Below are positions 1 through 8,816 of a stretch of 64,000 nt of DNA, piece after piece (positions within the stretch are counted from its first letter, which is position 1; each line of letters begins with the position of its first letter). This stretch comes from Betaproteobacteria bacterium (GTDB lineage Bacteria; Pseudomonadota; Gammaproteobacteria; Burkholderiales; Usitatibacteraceae), in the NCBI GenBank assembly GCA_016791265.1, contig JAEUMY010000010.1, forward strand, positions 124,001 through 188,000, given 5' to 3'. The notes beneath the pieces are model-generated. The model saw only the letters and a program-made list of their open reading frames with translations. It ran no database searches and was not told where the DNA came from. Both the position numbers and the translations under genes were made by a program.

Positions 1-100
1 CGGCCCCATCACCCATCCACGGCACCCGCGCCCTCTCATGACGCATTCGCGGTACCTTTGAGGCTGGCGCCCCTCAGGGCGCGGTCCTATCATCTCCACC

Positions 101-805
101 ATGCGAAAAGTACTCATCGTCGAGGACGACGCGGCGTTCCGCAGCCGCTTCGCCGACATCATCCAGAGCGATCCGGAATTCACCGTTTCGGCTGCCGTCG
201 GCTCCGCCGGCGAGGGCATTGCCGCCATCGACCGCGCGGCGCCCGATGTCTTGCTGGTCGATCTGGGCCTGCCCGACAAAAGTGGCATTGATGTCATTCG
301 CCACGCGGCCAAGGTGGCGCCCCATTGCGAGAGCATGGTGGTCACCGTGTTCGGCGACGAGGCGCATGTGCTGGCGTCCATTGAAGCGGGCGCCACGGGC
401 TATCTGCTGAAAGACGCGTCAGCGGACCAGTTCCTGGCCAGCATTCGCGAGCTGGTGGCGGGAGGCTCGCCCATCAGTCCGGTCATCGCGCGCGGCCTAT
501 TGCGCCGCTTCGTGCCCAACCCGGTTGTCGCGAACAACGAATCAAACCTGTCGGATCGTGAGCGTGAAATCCTGAAGCTGGTCGCCAAGGGATTCAACTT
601 CGGCGAGATCGGCGGCATCCTCGGCATCTCGCCGCACACTGTCACCAGCCACATCAAGAAGATCTACCGCAAGATGGCCGTGCATTCTCGGGGCGAAGCG
701 GTCTACGAGGCGCAGCGCATGGGCCTGCTGGATAGCTGGCCCGCGGTGCATGTCAGCCAACTGGGCAACGTCGGCCCCAAGCCCGCGAACGGCAAGAAGA
801 CCTGA
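101..805 (+). CDS. NarL/LuxR-family response regulator
   Basis: Two-domain cytoplasmic transcription regulator of 234 aa. The N-terminal receiver domain (about residues 1-120) shows the acidic pair in IVEDD and the phospho-acceptor Asp in LLVDLGLPDKSG; the Lys near GYLLKDAS closes the active site. The C-terminal part (about 145-205) is a LuxR-type helix-turn-helix (LSDREREILKLVAKGF, then SPHTVTSHIKKIYRKM). It ends directly against the convergent histidine kinase gene, so the two form a tail-to-tail two-component pair. Target genes cannot be told from the sequence. Confidence 0.93.
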   Translation: MRKVLIVEDDAAFRSRFADIIQSDPEFTVSAAVGSAGEGIAAIDRAAPDVLLVDLGLPDKSGIDVIRHAAKVAPHCESMVVTVFGDEAHVLASIEAGATGYLLKDASADQFLASIRELVAGGSPISPVIARGLLRRFVPNPVVANNESNLSDREREILKLVAKGFNFGEIGGILGISPHTVTSHIKKIYRKMAVHSRGEAVYEAQRMGLLDSWPAVHVSQLGNVGPKPANGKKT

Positions 806-2707
806 TCACTTGCCTTCGCCCGCGCGCGCGACCTGCTTTCGCGCCAGCAGGTTGAACACCAGCGACACCGTATGGCCCTCATCGTGCTGGCCACGCTCGA
901 TGCGCGCGCCCAAAGCCTGCGCTCGGGCCTGCATGTTTGACAACCCCCGGCCACGCCGCAGCGCGGTGGCGGCATCCGGCGCCACCGAAACCGGCTGGCT
1001 GCGATCACCGCGCTTGCCGTTGTCGGCAACGATGAGCCGCGCCTCCGCGGGCGTCTCCCGCGTCTCCACCCGCACGCGCGTGGCGCCGGAATGCTTCAGC
1101 ACGTTGGTGAACGCCTCCTGCACGATGCGCATCACCTGCAGGAGCGCATGCGGCCCCGCGCCCACCAGTGGTGACAGCTCGCCCACCTTCCATTCAAGGT
1201 CAATGCCGGCCGCCTTCAGGCGCGGCTCCAGGCGATAACGCAGGTTGCCCAGCAGGCTGGCGAGATCGTTGTCGTCTGGTTGCAGCGAGTCGATCGTGAG
1301 CCGCATGTCGTCGATGCAGCCGCGCAGCGCCTCGGCCACCTCCTGCTGGTTGAGTGAGCGATTTTCCACCAGCGCCAGCGTGGTCATCAGTTGCGAGCCC
1401 AGACCGTCGTGCATGTCCTGCATCATGCGGGCGCGTTCGCCGGCGACGGCGGATTGGCGCTCGATGTCGTTGATGCGGTTGTAGTTGTGCTCCAGCTCGC
1501 GGTGCTTCTCCTCGACCCGCGCTTCCAGACTGCGGTTCAAAAGCTCCGCCTCTTTCACCGAATCGAGCAGCCGCTTCAGGAGCGCCCAACCCATCGTGAG
1601 GAAGAGCGGCAGCGCGGCGTACTGCAGGAGGTAGATCGCCTCGAAGCCCAGCTTGTTCTGCACAGCCAGCACGTCGCGCGCGCCGATCACCACCATCGCG
1701 GTCGCCGCGAGAAACAGCAACACATGCTCCGGGCGCCGCCCTCGCCAGGCGTGCAAGCCCAAGAGCACGCATACGCCCACCCCCATCAGGTTGGCGAATT
1801 GATAGGTGAAAAAGCGCACCCAGCCCTGGGCCGAAGCAGGCAGCAGCCATTCCAGCAACAGCGGCACTGTGAGCAACGCCACCGCCGCGGCATCCACCCA
1901 GCGCGACCGCGCCTCGATGTAACGCACCGAGAAGAGCGCCAGCAGCGCGAACACGCCGTTGAACAACTGCATCTGCAGCAAGTCCAGGGTGGCATCGTCC
2001 ATCGGCGGCGCGTGCCATTGCAGATAGAGCATGTTTCGCGCCGACCAGCAGAGGAGCGCCAGCGCGAAAAAGAGATGCTCGGCGCGGTCCGGCCGAAGTA
2101 TCCAGTACAGGGTCAGAAAGACAATGAGAAACGCATTGATGCCGTTCTGGATCCAGGGAAACGTGAGCTGGTGGAAGCGCCGAAGATCGAATTCGGGCCT
2201 GAGATCGGTATCCGCACCGAAGAAGACCCGCGACAACCCGTCCTTGCCCACCGCGGAGGTGACGAGGCGTATGTCGATCACGTTTTCGCCGGGCTTCAAG
2301 ACCGTTTCGGACACGGCGAAAAAATGCGCCCGGTTCCAATTGCGATAGTGCGGATTCTCGATGGGCCCGCCGCTGCCCACGAATACCCCATTGACATAGA
2401 ACGCCGCGTTGCGGCTGGCGCGTGGCACGTACAACGCCTGTCCGGCCACGGGCGTCGAGACGAGCTCGAAACGGATGCGATACCACCCTTCGCGGTACGC
2501 GGTGCGACGCGCCTGAGACCACACGTCGGGCAAGGTCACGTCCGTACCCCGCCCCATCGGCCCGCCGGGAACGAAATCCGCGGGCGAGCCGAGAAACTCG
2601 GCGCGTTCGAACGGCGGCGTTACGTGGGTCGCGAACGCGCCGGTCGCCGCGGCGATGAGCGCCGCGGCCAGCGCGAGCGCGGCGAAGCGCCAGCGACGCG
2701 GGCGCAC
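806..2707 (-). CDS. Membrane sensor histidine kinase (HisKA_3 / NarX-DegS type)
   Basis: Likely partner of the response regulator whose stop codon abuts this one (the two stops form TGATCA). A GTG start at 2707 just after the TraB stop is preferred because upstream codons lie inside the TraB gene. An N-terminal membrane segment is followed by an extracytoplasmic beta-rich region, about seven membrane segments (7TMR-DISM-like architecture), a coiled coil, the H-box MQDMHDGLGSQL of the HisKA_3 family, and an ATPase domain with EAFTNVLKHSGAT, a degenerate VADNGK box and GRGLSNMQARA. Stimulus unknown. Confidence 0.88.
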   Translation of the reverse strand: MRPRRWRFAALALAAALIAAATGAFATHVTPPFERAEFLGSPADFVPGGPMGRGTDVTLPDVWSQARRTAYREGWYRIRFELVSTPVAGQALYVPRASRNAAFYVNGVFVGSGGPIENPHYRNWNRAHFFAVSETVLKPGENVIDIRLVTSAVGKDGLSRVFFGADTDLRPEFDLRRFHQLTFPWIQNGINAFLIVFLTLYWILRPDRAEHLFFALALLCWSARNMLYLQWHAPPMDDATLDLLQMQLFNGVFALLALFSVRYIEARSRWVDAAAVALLTVPLLLEWLLPASAQGWVRFFTYQFANLMGVGVCVLLGLHAWRGRRPEHVLLFLAATAMVVIGARDVLAVQNKLGFEAIYLLQYAALPLFLTMGWALLKRLLDSVKEAELLNRSLEARVEEKHRELEHNYNRINDIERQSAVAGERARMMQDMHDGLGSQLMTTLALVENRSLNQQEVAEALRGCIDDMRLTIDSLQPDDNDLASLLGNLRYRLEPRLKAAGIDLEWKVGELSPLVGAGPHALLQVMRIVQEAFTNVLKHSGATRVRVETRETPAEARLIVADNGKRGDRSQPVSVAPDAATALRRGRGLSNMQARAQALGARIERGQHDEGHTVSLVFNLLARKQVARAGEGK

Positions 2708-2717
2708 GCTCGCGCGC

Positions 2718-3773
2718 CTATCGCTGGGTGACCACGAAGCCCTTGGCACGCAGTCCCTCCACGATGCCGCGCTTGCCCACCACATGCAGCGCGCCAACGG
2801 CCACGAAATGGGTCTTGCCGCTCGCCAGCATGGTCTCGACCCGGGCCTGCATCGGGCCGTTGCGGGCGTGCAGCAGGATCTCCTCCAGCTCGGCCGAACG
2901 GAGTTGGCCCTTGGTCGCGTCCAGCGCGGCGCTTTCCAGGCCCGGCCCGTCACCAGCGCGCCAGGCGGCGACCAGCGCGCTCATTTGCGCGCCCGCTTGG
3001 CCGGACTCCAGCGTCATCACGCTGTTTTCCAGGAACGCCGCCTGATCGGGATCGGACAGGCCCGCCATCAATTTCATCTGCTGCTCAACCCCTTCCAGCT
3101 CGACGATGGCGATCTTTCGCGCGACGGCCTTGCCGATGAGATGGCCGTCGACGCCGTAGTGCTGGTCGAACCCCTGGCGGCCGTACTCGGACACCGCCAG
3201 CAGGCCGGCGATGATGAAAGGCTTGAGCGTCTTCACCGCGTCGTAGGGCACGCCAAGCCGTTCCAACTGCGACTTCAGCCGCTCGACCAGCGGCGCGGCG
3301 AGCTTGCCCTCCACAGTCTCAGGGGGCGTCAGCAGCATCAGCGGCGCGGACGCCTGCATGGCCGCTTGATTGGTGATGTCCGCTTCGACGGCCAGCACGC
3401 TCGACTCTGCGAAGGCCTTTTCCACCACGGCCGGGAGGGGATAGAACTCGGGCTTGCCCACGTGCATGGTCCCGAAGAGCCAGAGGCGCATTCCGGCGAG
3501 CTTCTTGTCCGTGGCTGGACCTTTCACTTCCCAGAGCATGGCAGTCGGCGTCGCGGCGGGCTTGGCGGCGGCAGCCGGGGCCGCGACCGCTGCCGGGGCG
3601 GCGGCCTTGGCCGGCGGCGCTGGCTTGGTCACGGCCGGTTTGGCCGGTGCAGCCTTTGCCGGGGCGGGTTGGGCGGCGGCGAGCCCGCACCCCATGAGGC
3701 CGACGGAGAGCACGGCGAGCCAGAGAGGGATCACGGCGAGTACCAGGCGGGCGGTTCGGGTCAGTTCGGTCAT
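2718..3773 (-). CDS. TraB/GumN family protein
   Basis: 351 aa with an N-terminal hydrophobic segment (probable signal or anchor), an Ala/Pro/Lys-rich linker (about residues 35-75), then a TraB/GumN-type domain containing LWLFGTMHVGKPEF near its start and FVAVGALHVVGKRGIVEGL near the end, the two conserved G-x-x-H motifs of this putative metallo-hydrolase family. Its start overlaps the greB stop by ATGA and its stop lies 11 bp before the kinase start, so greB, this gene and the kinase probably form one transcript. Biological role is unknown. Confidence 0.85.
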   Translation of the reverse strand: MTELTRTARLVLAVIPLWLAVLSVGLMGCGLAAAQPAPAKAAPAKPAVTKPAPPAKAAAPAAVAAPAAAAKPAATPTAMLWEVKGPATDKKLAGMRLWLFGTMHVGKPEFYPLPAVVEKAFAESSVLAVEADITNQAAMQASAPLMLLTPPETVEGKLAAPLVERLKSQLERLGVPYDAVKTLKPFIIAGLLAVSEYGRQGFDQHYGVDGHLIGKAVARKIAIVELEGVEQQMKLMAGLSDPDQAAFLENSVMTLESGQAGAQMSALVAAWRAGDGPGLESAALDATKGQLRSAELEEILLHARNGPMQARVETMLASGKTHFVAVGALHVVGKRGIVEGLRAKGFVVTQR

Positions 3774-4408
3774 GCATCCTCCGTCTTGCGAATATTCGTA
3801 AGGGTGGGATTGATCCCCACCGGCGCCACCGGCTGAAACGCCGGCATGTCGATGTCCGCGTAGCGCACTTCAAGGATGTCCAGCGACTCCACACCGCCGG
3901 GTGCGACGAGCTGCACCGTGTCCCCCTCGCGCGCCTTGATGAGGCAGCGGGCCAGGGGCGAAATCCAACTGATGTGTCCGCGCGCCGTGTCGATCTCGTC
4001 CACTCCGACGATGGAGACCGTCTGCTCGCGACTGTCGGCATGGGCGAAGGTCACGGTCGCGCCGAAGAAAATCCGCGTCGGGTCGTCGCGGGGAATGCGC
4101 GGGTCCACCACCTCGGCCGCATCCAACCGCTTGTTCAGAAAACGAATGCGGCGGTCGATCTCGCGCAGCCGCTTCTTGCCGTAAAGATAGTCGCCGTTCT
4201 CGGAGCGGTCGCCATTCTTGGCTGCCCACGACACGGTCGCGGTGACCTCGGGCCGCTCGCTGTCCAAGAGCCACCTGAGCTCATCCAGCAGTCGCCGCTG
4301 GCCGCGCGGCGTGATGTAGTTCTTGCTGCCGGCGGGAACGGGCGGCGCGCCAGACTCCAGATCGTCATCCGGGTCCTGATCGGATTCCTTGGTGAATGCC
4401 TTGCTCAT
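3770..4408 (-). CDS. greB: Transcription elongation factor GreB
   Basis: Rescues backtracked RNA polymerase by stimulating transcript cleavage in the secondary channel. The N-terminal coiled-coil finger holds the expected motif (NGDRSENGDYLYGKKRLREIDRR broken here as NGDRSENGDYLYGKK then RLREIDRRIRFLNKRL); the C-terminal FKBP-like domain follows (ISWISPLARCLIKAREGD). At 212 aa it is longer than usual because of an acidic N-terminal extension and a C-terminal tail. The tail encodes TNIRK, a one-mismatch copy of the window's 12-bp palindrome. It is the first gene of the run toward the kinase. Confidence 0.95.
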   Translation of the reverse strand: MSKAFTKESDQDPDDDLESGAPPVPAGSKNYITPRGQRRLLDELRWLLDSERPEVTATVSWAAKNGDRSENGDYLYGKKRLREIDRRIRFLNKRLDAAEVVDPRIPRDDPTRIFFGATVTFAHADSREQTVSIVGVDEIDTARGHISWISPLARCLIKAREGDTVQLVAPGGVESLDILEVRYADIDMPAFQPVAPVGINPTLTNIRKTEDA

Positions 4409-4505
4409 GACTCATCAATCCAGGTGCCGGCCCCCAAGTGTTGGCATAGAATAGACCCACGCACTTGTCCGCCCGCCTCACCCTGACAGCCCAAAGGAGG
4501 CCATT
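4409..4505. promoter_or_regulatory. Divergent promoter region greB / J-like gene
   Basis: This 97-bp gap lies between two divergent starts and must hold both promoters. The right-hand gene has a strong Shine-Dalgarno, AAAGGAGG, about 6 bases before its GTG. No clear operator was recognised. Confidence 0.5.
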
Positions 4506-5210
4506 GTGGCACGAGACCTCTTCGATATTCTCGACGTTCCCGAAACCGCGCAGCCGGCCTGGATCAAGCGCGCGTATGAGCTGCGCAAACAGGCGGTGGC
4601 CGCCGACGCGATGCTGTCGCCGCAGCAAAGGGCGCTGGAGCTGGGCGCCATCGAGGAAGCCTGGCGGACGCTGTCCAACGACACGTTGCGCGAGGCCTAC
4701 ATCGCCCGCCTGCACCCGACGCCGCGGCCGCTGGTGCCAGCCTCCGCCGTGAACCTGTTGCTGTCGCCCGGCGTGCTGGCCTTCGCTTTTCTCTGCCTGC
4801 TGTCCGGCCTGGTCTACGCCTATCAGGCCAGTCAGGATCGCGCCAAGCTGCGCCTGGAGGAAGAGCGCATCGCCGTCGAAGCCCAGCGCGCGGCCAAGGA
4901 GCTGGAGAACCGCGCGGAGCTGGAGCGCGAACGGATCGCCCGCGCCGCCGAGAACGAGCGTCTGCGCATCGAACAGCGGCAGCGCGCGCAGTTCGAACGC
5001 GAACGCCGCAATCTGGAGTCGTCGCAGCGCCAGGCCCAGTACGTCGCCCGCGCCGAGGAACAGCAACGCATGTACATGGAGCGGCAGCAGCAAATCATGA
5101 GCGAGCAGGCCGAGCGCCAGTACAACATGGAGCGCGAAGCGGAACGCCGGCGTGCGTTGGCCGATCTTGAGCGCCAGAAGCGCTACTTCGCGGAGCAGCA
5201 GCGGCGCTGA
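4506..5210 (+). CDS. J-like domain, membrane-anchored coiled-coil protein
   Basis: 234 aa, GTG start supported by AAAGGAGG. The first ~65 residues (RDLFDILDVPETAQPAWIKR, later AIEEAWRTLSNDTLREAY) follow the helix pattern of a DnaJ J domain, but the HPD tripeptide is absent, so it is J-like at most. A single membrane helix (about 80-102) follows, then about 130 residues of Glu/Arg/Gln-rich coiled coil to the C-terminus. It is probably an inner-membrane protein with a long cytoplasmic or periplasmic coiled coil. No enzyme motif is visible and the function is unknown. Confidence 0.75.
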   Translation: MARDLFDILDVPETAQPAWIKRAYELRKQAVAADAMLSPQQRALELGAIEEAWRTLSNDTLREAYIARLHPTPRPLVPASAVNLLLSPGVLAFAFLCLLSGLVYAYQASQDRAKLRLEEERIAVEAQRAAKELENRAELERERIARAAENERLRIEQRQRAQFERERRNLESSQRQAQYVARAEEQQRMYMERQQQIMSEQAERQYNMEREAERRRALADLERQKRYFAEQQRR

Positions 5211-5216
5211 CTTCGG

Positions 5217-5819
5217 CTATTTAAGCTGCTGCACGAATTTCTGAATCCCGCCCAGCAGCATCTCGACCGCGATGGCGGTGAGAATCAAGCCCATCAGCCT
5301 CTCCAGGGCCTGAACGCCCCGCTTGCCGACCAGCTTCTCGATACGGTCGGCGAGTGCCAGGATCACCGTCGTGGCAATCATCACGACCGTGAGCGCCGCC
5401 ACCCAGGTCATCGTCTTGGCCGGATCGCGCGACACCATGAGCATCACCGTCGCCAGCGCCGACGGCCCGGCGATGAACGGAATCGCCAGCGGGACGATGA
5501 AGGGCTCCTTGTCGAGTGAGTCGCCAAACGCGCCCTCGGCCGTGCCGAAGACCATGCGAATGGCGATCATGAAGAGGATCACGCCGCCCGCGATGGACAG
5601 CGAAATCTCCGATAGATGCATCAGGTCCAAGAGCCGCTGGCCGCCGAACATGAAGAGAAGCAGGATGAGGTAGGCGATGGCGCATTCGCGCAGCACCACC
5701 TTGCGCCGCCGCGCGGGATCGACCTTGGACAAGAGCGAAGACACCAGCGGCAGGTTGCCCACCGGATCCAGCACCAGGATGAGCAGCACGACAGCGGAAA
5801 GGAATTCGGGACTCAACAT
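5217..5819 (-). CDS. MarC family integral membrane protein
   Basis: 200 aa with six predicted membrane helices and the MarC/YchE-type signatures LVLDPVGNLPLVSSLL near the N-terminus and IPFIAGPSALATVML in the middle. MarC proteins are inner-membrane proteins whose transport substrate is not established. It stands alone, convergent with the J-like gene (6-bp gap) and divergent from the DUF2238 gene. Confidence 0.9.
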   Translation of the reverse strand: MLSPEFLSAVVLLILVLDPVGNLPLVSSLLSKVDPARRRKVVLRECAIAYLILLLFMFGGQRLLDLMHLSEISLSIAGGVILFMIAIRMVFGTAEGAFGDSLDKEPFIVPLAIPFIAGPSALATVMLMVSRDPAKTMTWVAALTVVMIATTVILALADRIEKLVGKRGVQALERLMGLILTAIAVEMLLGGIQKFVQQLK

Positions 5820-5857
5820 GCGATCATTCTAAGCGACCTCCCGAATCCAGCCCGCCC

Positions 5858-6490
5858 ATGCCGCCAACCGCGCGCCCTGTCACGCCGCATCTTGCCCTGC
5901 TCACCGCCATCGTCGCGCTGGCACTGGTGGCATCAGGCATCAAACCCTTCGACCGCACCACATGGGCGCTGGAAGTGGCGCCGGTGATGGTCGCGCTGCC
6001 GCTCATGTGGGCCACGCGTCATTCGTTTCCACTGACCGCGCTCCTGGCCGCGCTGATCGGGCTGCATTGCCTGGTGCTGATCCTCGGTGGCGCGTACAGC
6101 TATGCGCGGGTACCGCTGGGTTTCTGGTTGCAAGACCTGTTCTCACTCTCACGCAATCCGTACGACAAGATCGGTCACTTCATGCAGGGCTTCGTGCCCG
6201 CGTTGCTGGCGCGCGAGATTCTGCTGCGCGGGCGGCACGTGAACGGGCCGAGGATGGCGGCCTTTCTGTCGATCTGCGTGGCGCTCGCGGTGAGCGCGAT
6301 GTATGAGTTGATCGAATGGTGGGCGGCGCTGGCCCTCGGTCAGGGCGCTGACGAGTTCCTCGGCACGCAAGGCGACCCGTGGGACACGCAGTCGGACATG
6401 TTCCTGGCGCTGCTGGGCGCCACGACGGCGATGGTGTCGCTGGCGCGTTGGCACGACCGACAACTGCGAATATTCGCCAGCCGGCCCTGA
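5858..6490 (+). CDS. DUF2238 (YjdF-like) membrane protein
   Basis: 210 aa with about five to six membrane helices and the conserved DUF2238 stretches YDKIGHFMQGFVPALLARE, MYELIEWW and QGDPWDTQSDMFLALLGA. Function is unknown for the family. The final residues LRIFASRP are encoded by an exact copy of the 12-bp palindrome at 6466, so the element shapes the extreme C-terminus. Convergent with fnr (15-bp gap). Confidence 0.88.
   Translation: MPPTARPVTPHLALLTAIVALALVASGIKPFDRTTWALEVAPVMVALPLMWATRHSFPLTALLAALIGLHCLVLILGGAYSYARVPLGFWLQDLFSLSRNPYDKIGHFMQGFVPALLAREILLRGRHVNGPRMAAFLSICVALAVSAMYELIEWWAALALGQGADEFLGTQGDPWDTQSDMFLALLGATTAMVSLARWHDRQLRIFASRP
6466..6477. repeat. GCGAATATTCGC palindrome copy 1
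   Basis: Exact copy inside the DUF2238 gene, read in the R-I-F-A frame at the C-terminus. Confidence 0.97.
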
Positions 6491-6505
6491 ACCGGCGGCG
6501 CGCGC

Positions 6506-7273
6506 CTAATGCGTGTGATGCGCGTAAATGGCCTTCAGGCCATCGATATCCTTGATGCGCACGTACTTCTGGTCGACTTCGATCAAGCCTTCGGCCTGGA
6601 AGCGGGAGAAAAGGCGGCTCACCGTCTCCAGCTTCATGCCGAGGTAGCTGCCGATTTCCTCGCGCGTCATGCGCAGATGAAACTCCAGCGCCGCGTAGCC
6701 GCGTGACACCATGCGCTGGGAGAGGTTGAGCAGAAAAGCGGCCAGGCGTTCCTCGGCCCGCATGGTGCCGAGCAGCATCATGACGCTGTTTTCGCGAACG
6801 ATTTCGCGGCTCATGACCTTGTGGAAATGGGTGCGAAGCGACGGCATTTCGCCAGACAGCGCCTCCAGTTTGGCGTAGGGAATCATGCAGACCTCGCTGT
6901 CTTCCAGCGCCACGGCGTCGACGGTGTGGGCCTCGGTGCCGATCCCGTCCAGACCGATCAGCTCCCCCGCCATCAAGAATCCGGTCACCTGATCGCGGCC
7001 GTCCTGAAAGGTGAGCCGGGTCTTGAAGAATCCCGTGCGCACCGCGTACAGCGCCTCGAACGGGTCACCCGTCCGATAGAGCGCATCGCTCCGCTTCACC
7101 TTGCGCCGCGCATAGACCAGTTCATCCAGTTGATCCAACTCGGTGCTGGAAATGCCGGCCGGCATGCAGAGCTCGCGCAGGTTGCAATTGGAGCAGGCCG
7201 CCTTGAGTCGGGACACGGTGACGGATTCGCCTTCGACCTCGGCGATGGGGGTGATGCGATGCGAAGTGATCAT
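6506..7273 (-). CDS. fnr: Fnr-type oxygen-responsive Crp/Fnr regulator
   Basis: About 255 aa from the ATG at 7273. It carries the N-terminal Cys cluster of [4Fe-4S] FNR proteins (CSNCNLRELC) plus a further Cys in the sensing domain (SEVCMIP), a cyclic-nucleotide-binding-like fold, a dimer helix, and a C-terminal HTH (MTREEIGSYLGMKLETVSRL) matching FNR DNA recognition. It should dimerise on a 4Fe-4S cluster under low oxygen and bind TTGAT-N4-ATCAA. A perfect such site lies at 7342-7355 between this gene and the divergent hemN, suggesting autoregulation as well as control of hemN and the downstream cco genes. Confidence 0.95.
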   Translation of the reverse strand: MITSHRITPIAEVEGESVTVSRLKAACSNCNLRELCMPAGISSTELDQLDELVYARRKVKRSDALYRTGDPFEALYAVRTGFFKTRLTFQDGRDQVTGFLMAGELIGLDGIGTEAHTVDAVALEDSEVCMIPYAKLEALSGEMPSLRTHFHKVMSREIVRENSVMMLLGTMRAEERLAAFLLNLSQRMVSRGYAALEFHLRMTREEIGSYLGMKLETVSRLFSRFQAEGLIEVDQKYVRIKDIDGLKAIYAHHTH

Positions 7274-7341
7274 GGCCGGACGGGAATGAATGGCGGAAGG
7301 ATCGCGAAAAGGGTCGCAACGAGGCCGCAAATGGGTCGCGT

Positions 7342-7355
7342 TTGATCAATATCAA
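7342..7355. promoter_or_regulatory. FNR box in the fnr-hemN divergent promoter
   Basis: TTGATCAATATCAA is a perfect TTGAT-N4-ATCAA site. Its centre is about 63 bp before hemN and 75 bp before the fnr ATG, so it can serve both promoters. Confidence 0.9.
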
Positions 7356-7411
7356 TAGCCGGATTGATCAGGCGGTCAAGATGCGGCAACGACCCTATTG
7401 TAACCGCAGCC

Positions 7412-8815
7412 ATGCACGCGACCCTCATTCCGGCTTCCGACCTCGCGATCGACACCGACCTCATCCGGAAGCACGACAAGGCCGGGCCCCGCTACACGTC
7501 CTACCCCACGGCTGACCGCTTCGTCGAAGCCTATGGATCGGCCGAACACGCCGGCTGGCTCGCCGCGCGCAATATCGGCGGGCGCAACCAGCCCCTGTCG
7601 CTCTACATTCATCTGCCCTTCTGCGCCAACATCTGCTACTACTGCGCCTGCAACAAGGTCATCACCAAGGACCATGGCCGCAGCGCCAAGTACGTGAAGT
7701 ACTTGAAGAAAGAAATGGATCTCGTCGCCCGGCAGCTGCAGGGTCGCTCACCTGTGACCCAGTTGCACTGGGGCGGCGGCACGCCCACCTTCCTGTCCGG
7801 TGACGAGATGACCGAGCTCATGGCCATCACCCGCGACCATTTCGAGTTCGATCCGCAGGGCGAATATTCGCTGGAGATCGATCCGCGCAGCGTCTCGCGC
7901 GAAACCTTCGACCTCTTGGGCCGGCTCGGCTTCAACCGCGTCAGCATCGGCGTGCAGGACTTCGAGCCGACCGTTCAGGAGGCCATTCATCGCATCCAGT
8001 CGCGAGATGAAACCCGCGCTGCCATCGAGGCCGCGCGCGCGGTGGGCATGAAGTCGGTCAATCTCGATTTGATCTACGGCCTGCCGCGCCAGACGAGCGA
8101 GTCCTTCGCCCGCACGCTGGACGAGGTCATTCGCCTCGAGCCGGACCGCATCGCGCTGTACAGCTACGCGCACATTCCCACGCTCTTCAAGCCACAGCGC
8201 CGCATCCTGCCCGCCGACATGCCGAGCCCGGAGGCGAAGTTGGGCTTGCTCGTGCAAGCCATCAACACGTTGACCGCGGCAGGCTATGTGTACATCGGCA
8301 TGGACCATTTCGCGCGGCCGGACGACGAGCTCAACATCGCCCGCCGCCAGGGCCGGCTGCACCGCAATTTCCAAGGCTACTCGACCCGCGCCGAGTGCGA
8401 CCTGGTCGCGCTCGGCATCTCCGCCATCAGCCAGGTCGGCCCCGCCTACGCGCAGAACGTGAAAACGCTGGACGAGTACTACACGCTGCTGGACGCGGGC
8501 GAACTGCCCATCGCGCGCGGCGTTGAACTCTCCGCCGACGACGCGCTTCGCCGCGCGCTGATCCAGGCGCTGATGTGCCACTTCGAAGTCTCCATCGAGT
8601 CCATCGAGATCGCCCATCTCATCGACTTCAAGCGCTACTTCGCCGCCGAGCTGGAGTTGTTGGAGGTGTACTGCGCCGATGGCTTGGTGACACTCGACGC
8701 GCAGTGGATCACGGTGACACCGAAGGGTCGGCTCCTGGTGCGGTCCATCGCGATGGCATTCGACAAGTACGTCCGCCAGAGCGCGGAGCGCCAGCGCTTC
8801 TCAAAGGTCATCTGA
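7412..8815 (+). CDS. hemN: Oxygen-independent coproporphyrinogen III oxidase
   Basis: Radical-SAM enzyme that decarboxylates coproporphyrinogen III to protoporphyrinogen IX without oxygen, supplying heme for the neighbouring cbb3 oxidase. 467 aa from ATG 7412. The SAM-cluster motif is C-x3-C-x2-C in LPFCANICYYCACNK; GPRYTSYPTADRF near the N-terminus and LHWGGGTPTFLS follow the family closely. The gene is divergent from fnr and shares its FNR box. An exact palindrome copy at 7860 encodes GEYSL where the family normally has a similar E-(F/Y)-(S/T) segment. Confidence 0.97.
   Translation: MHATLIPASDLAIDTDLIRKHDKAGPRYTSYPTADRFVEAYGSAEHAGWLAARNIGGRNQPLSLYIHLPFCANICYYCACNKVITKDHGRSAKYVKYLKKEMDLVARQLQGRSPVTQLHWGGGTPTFLSGDEMTELMAITRDHFEFDPQGEYSLEIDPRSVSRETFDLLGRLGFNRVSIGVQDFEPTVQEAIHRIQSRDETRAAIEAARAVGMKSVNLDLIYGLPRQTSESFARTLDEVIRLEPDRIALYSYAHIPTLFKPQRRILPADMPSPEAKLGLLVQAINTLTAAGYVYIGMDHFARPDDELNIARRQGRLHRNFQGYSTRAECDLVALGISAISQVGPAYAQNVKTLDEYYTLLDAGELPIARGVELSADDALRRALIQALMCHFEVSIESIEIAHLIDFKRYFAAELELLEVYCADGLVTLDAQWITVTPKGRLLVRSIAMAFDKYVRQSAERQRFSKVI
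7860..7871. repeat. GCGAATATTCGC palindrome copy 2
   Basis: Exact copy in hemN, read in the E-Y-S frame. Confidence 0.97.
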
Positions 8816-8816
8816 C

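Noticed and set aside
7362..7380. Second FNR-like site TTGATCAGGCGGTCAA
   Set aside because: The spacing between the half sites is six rather than four, so it does not fit the dimer.
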